From assembly GCF_000372805.1 (NCBI RefSeq), contig NZ_KB889886.1:62001-126000 (forward strand): 64,000 nt of DNA, written 5' to 3'. Each line of letters begins with the position of its first letter. The stretch's first letter is position 1. Origin of the DNA: Marinobacter gelidimuriae (lineage in GTDB: Bacteria > Pseudomonadota > Gammaproteobacteria > Pseudomonadales > Oleiphilaceae). Made by a program: the position numbers and the translations under genes. Below the pieces are notes generated by a model. That model worked only from the letters and a program-made list of their open reading frames with translations, made no database searches and was not told where the DNA came from. This document shows, one piece after another, positions 1-8,663 of the stretch.

Positions 1-60
1 GCAAAGTACGGTGAGAAGTTCGATGATTACCTGCCACGTATTCTGGAGGCGCTCAAGTAA
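1..60 (+). CDS. 3' end of an upstream gene, probably TRAP solute-binding protein (partial)
   Basis: The first 20 codons of the window are open in frame 1 and end with TAA at 58-60. The 19-residue tail ends in PRILEALK. The next gene begins on the very next base and is a TRAP small permease, so by the usual dctP-dctQ-dctM order this is probably the end of the periplasmic binding protein. Too little sequence is present to prove the family. Confidence 0.5.
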   Translation, partial: AKYGEKFDDYLPRILEALK

Positions 61-579
61 GTGACCATCACAACCCAATCGCTTTTAAAGCCACTAAAGC
101 GAATTGAGCAAGGGCTGGATGCGATCATCCAGCCCTTGGTGTTTGCGGGCATGGCGGCGCTGATTGGGGTGATTACCCTGCAGATTATCTCCCGAGTGAT
201 GTTCAGCGCAGTCGGCTGGACCGAAGAAGTCGCTCGTTTTCTGTTGGTGTGGATCACTTTTTTTGCAGGCACCCTGGCTTTTCAGCGTGGCCGGCACATC
301 GCCGTAACATTTGCCGTAGACGCCCTGCCCGTGCGCCTGCGACAAGCCGCGCGCATTGCCGGCACCCTGGCGGTATTGGCTTTTATGGTGGCACTGGTGG
401 TGATCGGCTATCGTTACATGCAAGTTCAGAGCTTTCAGAAATCTGCTTCCTTAAGGCTCTCCATGACCTACGTTTACGCCGTGATTCCGCTCTGCGCGGC
501 CGTGATGAGTTGGTACGCTTTGGTCGATCTATTGGAGCTTTTAATAGATGGCGAGCGTCGTGAGGAACCCGTTCCATGA
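61..579 (+). CDS. dctQ: TRAP transporter small permease (DctQ family)
   Basis: A 172-residue inner-membrane protein with four hydrophobic segments at about 24-46, 56-75, 93-119 and 134-160, the DctQ topology. The second segment carries the family pattern WTEEVARFLLVW followed by GTLAFQRGRHI. DctQ pairs with the large permease DctM and a periplasmic binding protein for sodium-driven uptake of organic acids; the substrate cannot be read from sequence. The start is GTG directly after the previous stop, and the stop overlaps the dctM start by 4 bases, which indicates translational coupling. Confidence 0.9.
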   Translation: MTITTQSLLKPLKRIEQGLDAIIQPLVFAGMAALIGVITLQIISRVMFSAVGWTEEVARFLLVWITFFAGTLAFQRGRHIAVTFAVDALPVRLRQAARIAGTLAVLAFMVALVVIGYRYMQVQSFQKSASLRLSMTYVYAVIPLCAAVMSWYALVDLLELLIDGERREEPVP

Positions 580-1850
580 CGCTGCTACTGTTTGGGCTGT
601 TCTTCGGGCTCATGCTACTGGGTATACCTATTGCCCTGGCGATAGGTGCCAGCACCATGATCGCGCTCAGCCAGGCTGGGGTCCCTTTGATGGTGGTTAC
701 CCAGCAGATGTTTCAGGGCATCAATTCTTTTGCCTTGGTGGCCATTCCCATGTTCATACTGGCCGGCGACCTGATGGCTCAAGGCAAGGTAAGCGAGAGG
801 CTCGTCAATTTTGCCAACTCTTTGTTCGGCTTTCTACGGGGAGGCTTATCGATAGTTTCGGTGATGGCAGGGATGTTCTTCGCTGCAATTTCAGGCTCCG
901 GGGCGGCGACCACAGCGGCGGTGGGAGCAAGTCTGGTGCCGGAGTTACGCAAAAAAGGTTATGACCCCGCGTCTGCTGCCAGCCTGATTGCCGCAAGCGG
1001 TACCATCGGAGTGGTCATCCCGCCGTCCGTGCCCATGATTATTTATGCAGTGATTGCCCAGCAATCGGTATCTGAGCTGTTCCTGAACGGCTTTTTGCCA
1101 GGGCTAGCCATGGGGCTGGGGCTGATGGCAATTGCCATTACCCAAGCCTACAAGCGCCAGTATCCCAAAGGCACGCCTTTCTCCCTGGCCACCATCTGGC
1201 GCACATTAAAAAGCGCGAGTTGGGGACTGATGACGCCCGTCATCATTCTGGGGGGCATATTCTCGGGAATCTTTACGCCCAGTGAAGCCGCGGTGGTGGC
1301 TGTCAACTACGCGTTGCTGGTCTCGCTGTTCATTTACCGTGACCTCAAGCTAAGCGATGTGTATCGCATCTTGATTCGCTCGGCGATTACCACCTCAGTG
1401 ATCATGCTTGTGATCGCCACCTCGGCGGTGCTGAGCTGGACGCTATCCAGCTGGCAGGTGCCCGGCGCTATTGCTGAAGCGGTGCTGTCTATCTCCACCA
1501 ACCCTTACGTGATCATGCTGTTAGTGGTAGGCATAATCCTGCTGACCGGTGTATTTCTCGAGACGGCCAGCGCATTGATTATTCTAACGCCGGTTTTGCT
1601 GCCGCTGGTGCTTCAACTGGGCATTGACCCGATTCACTTTGGCCTGATCATCGTGGTCGGGTTGGCGATCGGAATGATCACCCCACCGGTAGCGATCAAC
1701 CTTTATGTGGCCTCCTCAATCACGCAGTTGCCTTTGGAGCGAATCACTCGGGCAATCATCCCTTACTTGCTGGGGTTGATCAGCGTGCTGCTAATGGTCG
1801 TGTATATTCCTATTCTGGCCGGCTGGTCAGGGCCTTACATACCCAGATAA
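576..1850 (+). CDS. dctM: TRAP transporter large permease (DctM family)
   Basis: A 424-residue, very hydrophobic protein of usual DctM length, with typical patterns such as FAAISGSGAATTAAVG near residue 105 and IGVVIPPSVPMIIYAV near 145. It is the transporting subunit of the TRAP system. The start codon overlaps the end of dctQ. The 3' end overlaps that of the convergent livF-type gene by 16 bases (1835-1850), so the two operons meet tail to tail with no room for a terminator between them. Confidence 0.93.
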   Translation: MTLLLFGLFFGLMLLGIPIALAIGASTMIALSQAGVPLMVVTQQMFQGINSFALVAIPMFILAGDLMAQGKVSERLVNFANSLFGFLRGGLSIVSVMAGMFFAAISGSGAATTAAVGASLVPELRKKGYDPASAASLIAASGTIGVVIPPSVPMIIYAVIAQQSVSELFLNGFLPGLAMGLGLMAIAITQAYKRQYPKGTPFSLATIWRTLKSASWGLMTPVIILGGIFSGIFTPSEAAVVAVNYALLVSLFIYRDLKLSDVYRILIRSAITTSVIMLVIATSAVLSWTLSSWQVPGAIAEAVLSISTNPYVIMLLVVGIILLTGVFLETASALIILTPVLLPLVLQLGIDPIHFGLIIVVGLAIGMITPPVAINLYVASSITQLPLERITRAIIPYLLGLISVLLMVVYIPILAGWSGPYIPR

Positions 1851-3205
1851 GCCTCGCGCACTTTCTCGTTGCTCAACAACTCACGGCCAGAACCTTCCAC
1901 CACTACGCGGCCCGTTTCCAGTACATAGCCTCGATCGGCCAGCGCCAGCGCCTGGGAGGCGTTCTGCTCTACCAAAAAGATGGTCATGCCTTCGTTTTTG
2001 AGCTCTTTGATGATATTGAAAATTTCTTCAATAATCAGCGGTGCAAGCCCCATGCTGGGCTCGTCTAGCAGCAACAGTCTGGGCTTTGCCATCAGCGCCC
2101 GGCCCATGGCCAGCATCTGCTGCTGGCCGCCAGAAAGTTCGCCCGCCAGGTTGCGGCGTTTCTGGCGCAGTATGGGAAACTTCTCGTACATGCGCTCGAT
2201 GTCGTCTTCCACTTCGGGGCTACGGCCACGGGTATAAGCGCCCAATAGCAAGTTATCTTCAACGCTCAGATCTTTGAACACCTGGCGGCCTTCAGGCACC
2301 TGCACGATGCCGTTGGCAACCCGCTGATCGGTCGGTATCTTTAGCAGATCTTTGCCTTCAAAGGTGATGCTGCCGGCGTCTGTCGGTTGCAGCCCGGAAA
2401 TGGTCATCAGCAATGTGGACTTGCCGGCACCGTTGGCGCCCACCAGTGACACAATCTCACCGCTGTTGATGCGGATATCAACGCCATGGAGTGCTTCAAT
2501 CTGGCCGTAGGAGGTCTTCAGGCCCTTGATCGTGAGCATCTCCTCGGCAACGTGCTGCGCAGTTCGGCGTGGCGCGTGACGCAACCCCAGGCCACCCAGG
2601 CGCTCCGGTGTGTAGCTTACGATACGGTGCCGGAGCTCACGGAACTCATCCCGCACCCGCTCGCCAAACAGCGGATCATTGGCCTGATCACGGGATTCGG
2701 TAATCAGGCGCCAGTCGTCCTCACTGAGGAGCTTGCGCGCCCGCGGGATAACAACGCCTTCCTCTTTTTTAATGTGCTTGCGCAAGGCTTCAGTAAACCG
2801 TGCCAGCGCATGGCTAAATTCCTCACGGCCGTCGGGCCAGCGCTCCATGCACACCATCAACAGATGACGCAGCTCGTTGATTTTCTGGTCACCAATCACG
2901 TAACCATGAGCGAGCTTGTCTAGCAGCGGCTTGGTTTCCGGCGACTTTTCTCCCAGCAATCGATACAGAATTATCTCAGCGGGGGAGCTGTGTACGCGCC
3001 GTGCGAAGTGCTGTACGTAATCGAAAATGTTGTTGAACAGGGTCTCATCAGGCTGCTGTTCGTTGATGTTCATATCGTGCTGAAGCTGGTCCAGCAAATC
3101 CAGTATGCGCCACAGGGCCTGGTGTTCCTGCACGATGGTACTGATGGCCTGCACACTGAAACTGTCTTCAGGCGCCGTGTTGGTCGGTGTTTGTGTCATT
3201 GTCAT
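1835..3205 (-). CDS. Hemerythrin-like HHE domain fused to LivF-type ABC ATPase
   Basis: One uninterrupted 456-residue frame carries two modules. Residues about 18-190 are helical with hemerythrin-type candidate iron ligands: H28, H66 or H72, E77, H100, H144 and E148 (in HIKKEE). Residues 223-456 are a complete LivF-class ATPase with Walker A GANGAGKST at 256-264, an LSGGQQQ signature, Walker B LLLLDEP and the family ending EAYLGM. LivF normally starts where M223 lies (codon at 2537-2539), but there GAGGAG touches the ATG directly, so a separate internal start is unlikely. It is the last gene of the liv operon, 15 bases after livG. The HHE domain may sense or store oxygen, NO or iron; this is inference. 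Confidence 0.85.
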   Translation of the reverse strand: MTMTQTPTNTAPEDSFSVQAISTIVQEHQALWRILDLLDQLQHDMNINEQQPDETLFNNIFDYVQHFARRVHSSPAEIILYRLLGEKSPETKPLLDKLAHGYVIGDQKINELRHLLMVCMERWPDGREEFSHALARFTEALRKHIKKEEGVVIPRARKLLSEDDWRLITESRDQANDPLFGERVRDEFRELRHRIVSYTPERLGGLGLRHAPRRTAQHVAEEMLTIKGLKTSYGQIEALHGVDIRINSGEIVSLVGANGAGKSTLLMTISGLQPTDAGSITFEGKDLLKIPTDQRVANGIVQVPEGRQVFKDLSVEDNLLLGAYTRGRSPEVEDDIERMYEKFPILRQKRRNLAGELSGGQQQMLAMGRALMAKPRLLLLDEPSMGLAPLIIEEIFNIIKELKNEGMTIFLVEQNASQALALADRGYVLETGRVVVEGSGRELLSNEKVREAYLGM

Positions 3206-3220
3206 TATTCCTCGCTCCGT

Positions 3221-3979
3221 TTAACCGCCCAAGTAAGCTGCAATTACGTCCGGATTGGCACGAATCTGCTCCGGTGAACCTTCCGCCAGCACGCGCCCGT
3301 AATTAAGTACCAGTAAACGGTCGGAAATGTTCATTACCAGCTTCATGTCGTGCTCTACCAACATCACGGTAATGCCCTGCTCGGCAATTTTGCGGATCAG
3401 ATCCTCCAGTGCCGTGGTTTCCACCGCGTTCAAACCGGCTGCAGGCTCATCCAGAAGGATAATTTTCGGCTCTGCCGCCAACGCGCGGGCAATCTCCAGT
3501 CGTTTCAGCGCACCGTAAGGCATTGCCGAAGCCTCGGCATTGATGTACTCGCCACAACCCACAAACTCCATCAGTTCGGCGGATTTGGCGTGGGCGGCTT
3601 TTTCACCCCGGGTCAGCGCCGGCAAGCGGAAAAGCGTGGTCAGCAGATTGCTTTTCAGGGTCAGGTGACGGCCCAGCATCACGTTTTCAATCGCCGACAT
3701 ATTCATGCAAATCTGCATCTGCTGAAAAGTGCGACACATACCCCGCTCTGCGAGCTGGCTGGGCTCCAGTTTCGCGATGCTTTCGCCGTTCAGCTTTACG
3801 TCGCCCCCCGTGGGCGTATACAGACCGGTAATCAGGTTGAACAGCGTGGTTTTGCCAGCGCCATTCGGCCCAATCACCGAATACACTTGTCCCGCGTCTA
3901 CCGCGAAGCTCACGCCTTCTACAGCATGCACACCGCCAAACGCCTTGGACAGGTCATTCACTTCCACCAGAGCCGTCAT
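3221..3979 (-). CDS. livG: Branched-chain-type ABC transporter ATPase (LivG family)
   Basis: A 252-residue ATPase with Walker A GPNGAGKTT near residues 37-45, Walker B IILLDEPAAGLN and the LivG ending VIAAYLGG. The signature region reads MPYGALKRLEIARAL in place of the more usual SYGQQRRLEIARAL. It would power the LivHM permease from the cytoplasm together with the fused LivF partner. Its start overlaps the livM stop by 4 bases. The substrate is unknown; the neighbouring PaaX-type repressor hints at an aromatic acid rather than leucine. Confidence 0.9.
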   Translation of the reverse strand: MTALVEVNDLSKAFGGVHAVEGVSFAVDAGQVYSVIGPNGAGKTTLFNLITGLYTPTGGDVKLNGESIAKLEPSQLAERGMCRTFQQMQICMNMSAIENVMLGRHLTLKSNLLTTLFRLPALTRGEKAAHAKSAELMEFVGCGEYINAEASAMPYGALKRLEIARALAAEPKIILLDEPAAGLNAVETTALEDLIRKIAEQGITVMLVEHDMKLVMNISDRLLVLNYGRVLAEGSPEQIRANPDVIAAYLGG

Positions 3980-4986
3980 GCGTCACCTCCGGCGGACTTT
4001 GAGCGTCGTTTTGCCAGGAAATTAGCCACCGTTGGAAGCAGCCCTTTGGGCATGAAAATCATCGTCAGCATCAGAATCAAACCAAACAGCACCATCTCAA
4101 ACTCTTGAAAATCGGCCAGCACTTGCGGCAGTAACTCCAGCACCACAGCGCCAATGATTACCCCTATGGTCGACCCCATGCCACCCAGCACCACCATCGT
4201 GATCAACAAAATGGAAAACTCAAAACCTGCCACCGCGGGCGTTATAAAGCCCTGAAAATGCGCGTAAAGCGCACCCATTACGCTGGCGTAAACCGCCGAG
4301 ATAACAAACACCAGGCTCTTGTACTTCGTGGTGTTAACGCCCACCACGCTGGCTGCCACCTCTGAGCCGTGTACCGAGCGCAAGGCGCGACCGATAGGCG
4401 AGTCAATCAGGTTCTGTGCCAGCCAGACGGCGACCAACAGCACCACGCCTGCAAAAAGGTACCAGGCCAGATCACCGCTGATATCCATGCCAAACAGGGA
4501 GTATTGGCCAAATGGGCTAAGCTCCCAGCCAAACACATCAAAGGCAGGCACCGGCATACCATCCGGCCCACCCGTCATCTCCCGCTCATTATTCAAAATG
4601 ATGGCAATAATGAAGCCCACGGCGAGGGTTGCCATAGATAGGTAATGGCCTTTCAGGCGCAGAATCGGGCGGCCGACCACCCAGGCAATAATGCCCACAC
4701 CAAAAGCGCCAACAATCAGCGCCGGTATGGCAGACCAGCCATAATGACTGGTCATGATCGCGCTGAAATAGGCACCCAGACCAAAAAAGCCAGCATGCCC
4801 CAGGCTGATTTGGCCGGCAAAGCCTACTAGCAGGTTAAGCCCCACCACGGCACCGGCAATCAACGCGATTTGCGTGGCCAGGCTGTAATGAAACGGGTTG
4901 GAAATGAACAAAGGCAAAGCAAAAACCACAATGGCCAAAAACACCAAGCCCTTCAAACGGAATTCAGAGAGTTTCACGATCATCAC
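3976..4986 (-). CDS. livM: Branched-chain-type ABC transporter permease (LivM family)
   Basis: A 336-residue inner-membrane permease with the LivM patterns GLNLLVGFAGQISLGHAGFFGLGAY (shown in part by residues 45-70) and [12 protein letters not shown] near residue 265. It lacks the long N-terminal extension of the second LivM at 21798-23069. It overlaps livH by 4 bases at its start and livG by 4 at its end, so the operon is tightly coupled. It pairs with LivH to form the membrane channel. Confidence 0.9.
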   Translation of the reverse strand: MMIVKLSEFRLKGLVFLAIVVFALPLFISNPFHYSLATQIALIAGAVVGLNLLVGFAGQISLGHAGFFGLGAYFSAIMTSHYGWSAIPALIVGAFGVGIIAWVVGRPILRLKGHYLSMATLAVGFIIAIILNNEREMTGGPDGMPVPAFDVFGWELSPFGQYSLFGMDISGDLAWYLFAGVVLLVAVWLAQNLIDSPIGRALRSVHGSEVAASVVGVNTTKYKSLVFVISAVYASVMGALYAHFQGFITPAVAGFEFSILLITMVVLGGMGSTIGVIIGAVVLELLPQVLADFQEFEMVLFGLILMLTMIFMPKGLLPTVANFLAKRRSKSAGGDA

Positions 4987-5858
4987 ACCCGCTCCACAAC
5001 TTTGGCGCCAAACAGGCCCCGGGGCATGAAGAACAACACCAGCAGAATCATCGAGAAGGCCACCGCGTCTTTGTAATCAGACGACAGATAGCCCGCGGCC
5101 ATGGCCTCAACCACGCCCAACGCCAAACCACCCACAACGGCGCCCACACCACTGCCCAGGCCGCCAATGGCCGCTGCCACAAAGCCTTTCAAACCAAGGA
5201 TGATGCCAATATCGTAAGAAGTGAACGTAATAGGAGCGACCACAATGCCGGCGATTGAACCCAGCAGTGCAGACACCATGAACGCCAGCATCAGCACCAT
5301 CTGGGTGCGAATACCCACCAGGCGGGCGGCGTCTTTGTTCATGGAAGTGGCAAGAATCGCTTTGCCCGTCATGGTGCGGGTGAAGAAATACACCAATACC
5401 GCGACCAGCACCGCACCCACGCCCAGCACCCACAGACTTTGACTGTTCAGTACAGCGCCAAATACTTCAATCGGTTCGTCGCCGCTGAAGTTAGGCATCA
5501 CGTGGTACTTTTTGCCCCAGACTAATTGAGCCAGACCACGGATAAAAATAGACGCGCCGATGGTAATAATGATCAGCGTGACAACGTTTGCATCTTTTGC
5601 CGGTGCAATCGCCAGGCGCTGCAGGGCAATACCCATAAGACCGGCAAGAGCAACCGCCAACACGATGGCAAGCAACATCGGCACACCCATGGCCGTTAAG
5701 GACACGGTCGCCATACCACCAATCATCAAAAATTCGCCCTGGGCGAAGTTGATAACATGACTGGCGTTATAAATAAGGGTAAAGCCCAAAGCGATCAGGG
5801 CGTAAATCGCACCGATGGTGATACCGGTAAACAGATATTGCAGAAATTCAGAGAACAT
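4983..5858 (-). CDS. livH: Branched-chain-type ABC transporter permease (LivH family)
   Basis: A LivH-type permease of 291 residues with the hallmark NAS-HVINFAQGEF near residue 40 and a GLGSGVGAVVGG stretch in the last third. The frame is open 9 codons further upstream, to an ATG at 5885, but that start lies inside the arm of a strong hairpin (5881-5912). The ATG at 5858, beginning MFSEFLQYL, aligns better with the family and is chosen here. It is the second gene of the operon, after the binding protein. Confidence 0.88.
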   Translation of the reverse strand: MFSEFLQYLFTGITIGAIYALIALGFTLIYNASHVINFAQGEFLMIGGMATVSLTAMGVPMLLAIVLAVALAGLMGIALQRLAIAPAKDANVVTLIIITIGASIFIRGLAQLVWGKKYHVMPNFSGDEPIEVFGAVLNSQSLWVLGVGAVLVAVLVYFFTRTMTGKAILATSMNKDAARLVGIRTQMVLMLAFMVSALLGSIAGIVVAPITFTSYDIGIILGLKGFVAAAIGGLGSGVGAVVGGLALGVVEAMAAGYLSSDYKDAVAFSMILLVLFFMPRGLFGAKVVERV

Positions 5859-5880
5859 AATCGGGTCCGCTCGCGCAGCG

Positions 5881-5912
5881 GCCATCTGCCGCCCCTAAGG
5901 GCGGCAGATGGC
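5881..5912 (-). terminator. Hairpin between binding-protein gene and livH
   Basis: Perfect 14-base arms (5881-5894 and 5899-5912) enclose the 4-base loop CTAA. No T run follows, so it is more likely a partial terminator or RNA-stabilising hairpin, which would keep binding protein more abundant than the permease. Such processing hairpins are common after binding-protein genes. Confidence 0.65.
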
Positions 5913-5934
5913 CTGTGGTACGGATGAGAAAGGT

Positions 5935-7095
5935 TTAGTTGACCAGCTTCCAACTGCCATTCTGGACTTCCAGAATGCGGAATGAATCAGCAGTAAGGCC
6001 GTTATGGTCATCAGCAGACATATTGTAGGTGCCGGTTACGCCGACGTGGCCCTGAATATTTTCAAGGGCGTCGCGCACGGCTGCCTTATCTGTGGTACCG
6101 GCTTTTTCGATGGCTTCTACTGCCAACATCAGGCCGTCATAGGCGTAGGCGCCAAAGGTGGATACCTTAGCATTCCAGCGAGCTTCGTATTCACTTTTGT
6201 ACGCTTCTACAATCGGTTTCTGGGGGTCGGAATCCGGCAGGGATGCTGGCACCAGCAAGGGTGACGCTGGCAGTCTCAGGCCCTCAGCGCTGTCACCCGC
6301 CAGTTCAAGGAAACCGTCAGAGGCAACACCGTGAGACTGGTAAAATGGCAGATCAATACTCAGCTGGGCGTAGTTGCGAGTAACAATGGCCGGGCCCTGC
6401 CCAAAGCCGAAGTTCAGAATGGTCTGCACACCGTCGGCGCCACGAATATTGGTCAACTGCGCGGTCATGTCGGTGTCGGAACCGCCGTAGGTTTCATCTG
6501 CAACCACTTCAATATTGCCCATTTCCTTGGCCACAGCCAGGGTTTGCTCCCGACCGGAACTGCCAAAGCCACCGGTGCCGGAGATCAGGCCAATTTTTGT
6601 AAGGCCGCGGGATTCCATATCGGTAAGAATGCGCTCAGCAGCCATACGGTCAGACTGCGGTGTTTTAAATACCCACTTCTTCACCGGCGTTGTAATAACC
6701 GTCGCGCCCGCTAACGAGATGAAAGGAATCTGAGCCTGCTCAATCAAAGGCACAGCCGCCATGGTGGCGCCTGTGGTGCTGCCGCCCACAATAATGTCTA
6801 CGCGGTCTGAACGAATCAGCCGGCTTGCGAAGTTACGGGCTTTAGACGCATTGCCAGCGTCATCGTAGTGGATCAACTCAAGTTGGCGGCCAAGTACCCC
6901 GCCTTCTTCATTGATTTTCTCGACGTACATTTCCAGGGTTTTGAGCTCCGGGTCACCCAGAAAGGATGCAGGGCCGGTCACTGATAAAAAAGATCCAATG
7001 CGGATGGGATCGGCAGCCTGGGCACTCATCGCCAACAGTCCAGCTGCTGTGATGGCTAAAAATTTCTTCGTATAACGAGCCAGTGTTCCATTCAT
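5935..7095 (-). CDS. ABC transporter periplasmic binding protein (LivJ/Peripla_BP_6 family)
   Basis: A 386-residue precursor with a signal peptide ending near AMSAQA (about residue 27), followed by DPIRIGSFLSVTGPASFLG, the usual opening of type I branched-chain or aromatic-acid binding proteins. A GGAG ribosome site lies 9 bases before the ATG. It is the first gene of the livHMGF-like operon and diverges from the PaaX-type regulator. The ligand is unknown. The PaaX context favours an aromatic or aryl-acid ligand over leucine, but only by inference. Confidence 0.9.
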   Translation of the reverse strand: MNGTLARYTKKFLAITAAGLLAMSAQAADPIRIGSFLSVTGPASFLGDPELKTLEMYVEKINEEGGVLGRQLELIHYDDAGNASKARNFASRLIRSDRVDIIVGGSTTGATMAAVPLIEQAQIPFISLAGATVITTPVKKWVFKTPQSDRMAAERILTDMESRGLTKIGLISGTGGFGSSGREQTLAVAKEMGNIEVVADETYGGSDTDMTAQLTNIRGADGVQTILNFGFGQGPAIVTRNYAQLSIDLPFYQSHGVASDGFLELAGDSAEGLRLPASPLLVPASLPDSDPQKPIVEAYKSEYEARWNAKVSTFGAYAYDGLMLAVEAIEKAGTTDKAAVRDALENIQGHVGVTGTYNMSADDHNGLTADSFRILEVQNGSWKLVN

Positions 7096-7538
7096 TGTTT
7101 TTTTTCTCCACAGAATAAGGTCGGAACCATTTTGTTTTATATGCGATTGATTTACCGACTATTACAACAAGTTTTCAAGACAGAGTTGAGCATTTTCGTA
7201 TCACTTAACCCCACCTGGAAGCCTCTCTCATTAATGCTATATGCCCGCTATCTTGCTTCAAAAACAGAGCTTACAACACTCCACTAGCAGAATACGATAC
7301 CAACAATATGTGCAATTGGAAAATATTGTATCATTACGTCGGTGTCAACTGCGGCGCTCGTACTGGCCGCTTTTTTTCGATTACCACCTGTAGCTTAGAT
7401 GAATGCTCAGAAAGTGCGCGATGATGACCTGGCCCGCCGCCTTTACCTGATGACGCCGGCAAGATAAGGTTCGTTCCTTGCAATATTAAGCACTCTGATA
7501 GCGCCGAACGCTGCCGGAAAACCCTCTAAGAGAAGAAC
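7096..7538. promoter_or_regulatory. Divergent regulatory region between binding-protein gene and PaaX-type regulator
   Basis: This 443-base stretch holds no convincing gene. It must contain the start signals of the liv operon (minus strand) and of the regulator (plus strand). Its left half is AT rich and contains the GATAC/GTATC dyad listed separately. A 22-codon frame at 7399-7467 has no clear ribosome site and is not called. Confidence 0.6.
7295..7333. promoter_or_regulatory. Candidate PaaX-type operator
   Basis: GATAC at 7296-7300 and GTATC at 7328-7332 form inverted half-sites 27 bases apart. The right side reads TTGTATCA (7326-7333), the complement of TGATACAA, a half-site known from PaaX boxes, which also use a 27-base spacing. 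It lies between the regulator gene and the operon it would control. Binding is inferred. Confidence 0.45.
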
Positions 7539-8465
7539 ATGTCAGCAAAAAGTCAGCTTGCCAGTCTGATACAGGAATTTCAGCAACAGCGCCCGGTACG
7601 TGCAGGTTCTCTGATCATTACCATTTACGGCGATGTTATCCAGCCGCGCGGCGGTAATGTGTGGTTAGGCAGCCTGATGAAGCTGGTCGTGCCTATGGGC
7701 ATTAACGAGCGCCTGGTCAGAACGTCGGTTTACCGGTTGGTGCAAGAAAGCTGGTTGCAGACTGAAAAAGTGGGTCGCTGCAGTTATTACAGCATAACCG
7801 GGGACGGCCTCCGGCGTTTCCGGCAGGCGTTCGAGCAGGTTTACAGCATTGGTGATGACGACTGGAACGGAGGTTGGAGCCTGGCGTTGCTAAATCAGCT
7901 CGAACCTGACCTGCGTTTAAAAGTACGCGAAGAGCTCAAGTGGCTGGGTTTTGGCAACCTGTCACCTACAATTATGCAACATCCGCGCTTCAAGCCCGAG
8001 CAATTAACCCCGTTATTGCAAGAATGGGGCGCCTCCGATGACGCCATTGTGATGCAAACCCACCCCATAGAGCCACGCAACTCAAAAGCGCTGCGCAGGC
8101 AGGTTAAAGAAAGCTGGAATCTGGATGAGCTGGGTTTACGCTATAAACGCTTCCTGGAAAAATTTCGCCCGCTTTGGAGGGAGCTCAGCCATAATGACAA
8201 CCTCAACGCCGAGGACTGTCTGGCTGCGCGGCTTTTACTCATTCACGAATACCGAAAAATATTGCTGCGCGACCCTTTACTGCCTGACGAACTACTGCCC
8301 AGTGACTGGGAAGGGCGCAGCGCCAAGCAGCTGTGCCGAAACCTTTACCTCGCAATGTACGCGCGCTCTGACGAATTCCTGGCCTGCGATCTGGAAAATG
8401 CATCCGGCCCGCTGCCTGTCCCGGGGGCTGGGTTCTATCGCCGCTTTGGGGGGTTAGAGCCGTAA
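7539..8465 (+). CDS. paaX: PaaX-family transcriptional repressor
   Basis: A 308-residue protein that matches PaaX throughout: an N-terminal winged-helix region (about 20-95) containing GGNVWLGSLMKLVVPMGINE and RLVRTSVYRLVQESWL, a middle region with DDWNGGWSLAL, and a C-terminal region ending in a short proline-rich tail. PaaX represses phenylacetate catabolic genes and is released by phenylacetyl-CoA. No paa catabolic genes are in the window; the gene sits between a liv-type transporter and a DcaP-like porin, suggesting control of uptake. The exact effector cannot be read from sequence. Confidence 0.88.
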   Translation: MSAKSQLASLIQEFQQQRPVRAGSLIITIYGDVIQPRGGNVWLGSLMKLVVPMGINERLVRTSVYRLVQESWLQTEKVGRCSYYSITGDGLRRFRQAFEQVYSIGDDDWNGGWSLALLNQLEPDLRLKVREELKWLGFGNLSPTIMQHPRFKPEQLTPLLQEWGASDDAIVMQTHPIEPRNSKALRRQVKESWNLDELGLRYKRFLEKFRPLWRELSHNDNLNAEDCLAARLLLIHEYRKILLRDPLLPDELLPSDWEGRSAKQLCRNLYLAMYARSDEFLACDLENASGPLPVPGAGFYRRFGGLEP

Positions 8466-8527
8466 AATTAAGCCTTCTACCCTCGTATTTAAGGCGACAA
8501 TGTTCGCTCAAAATGCCACTTCCGGGT

Positions 8528-8554
8528 CAGCCCAAACAGCCCAAACAGCCCAAG
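8528..8554. repeat. Three 9-base tandem repeats
   Basis: CAGCCCAAA occurs twice in a row, followed by CAGCCCAAG, just upstream of the porin gene. No function is evident. Confidence 0.7.
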
Positions 8555-8663
8555 AACGTAGACGATAGTCTAATAAACAAAAAATAGTGGTTGAATTATG
8601 TACGCTTGGTAACTAACTTAGTGCCCGAGACTGACAACAATAAAACAATATGTGGAGCTAACA

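Noticed and set aside
2537..2539. Separate start for LivF inside the hemerythrin fusion
   Set aside because: GAGGAG touches the ATG directly, leaving no spacing for ribosome binding, and the frame is continuous.
7399..7467. A 22-codon frame in the gap upstream of the PaaX-type gene
   Set aside because: No ribosome site, no recognisable product, and such frames arise by chance.
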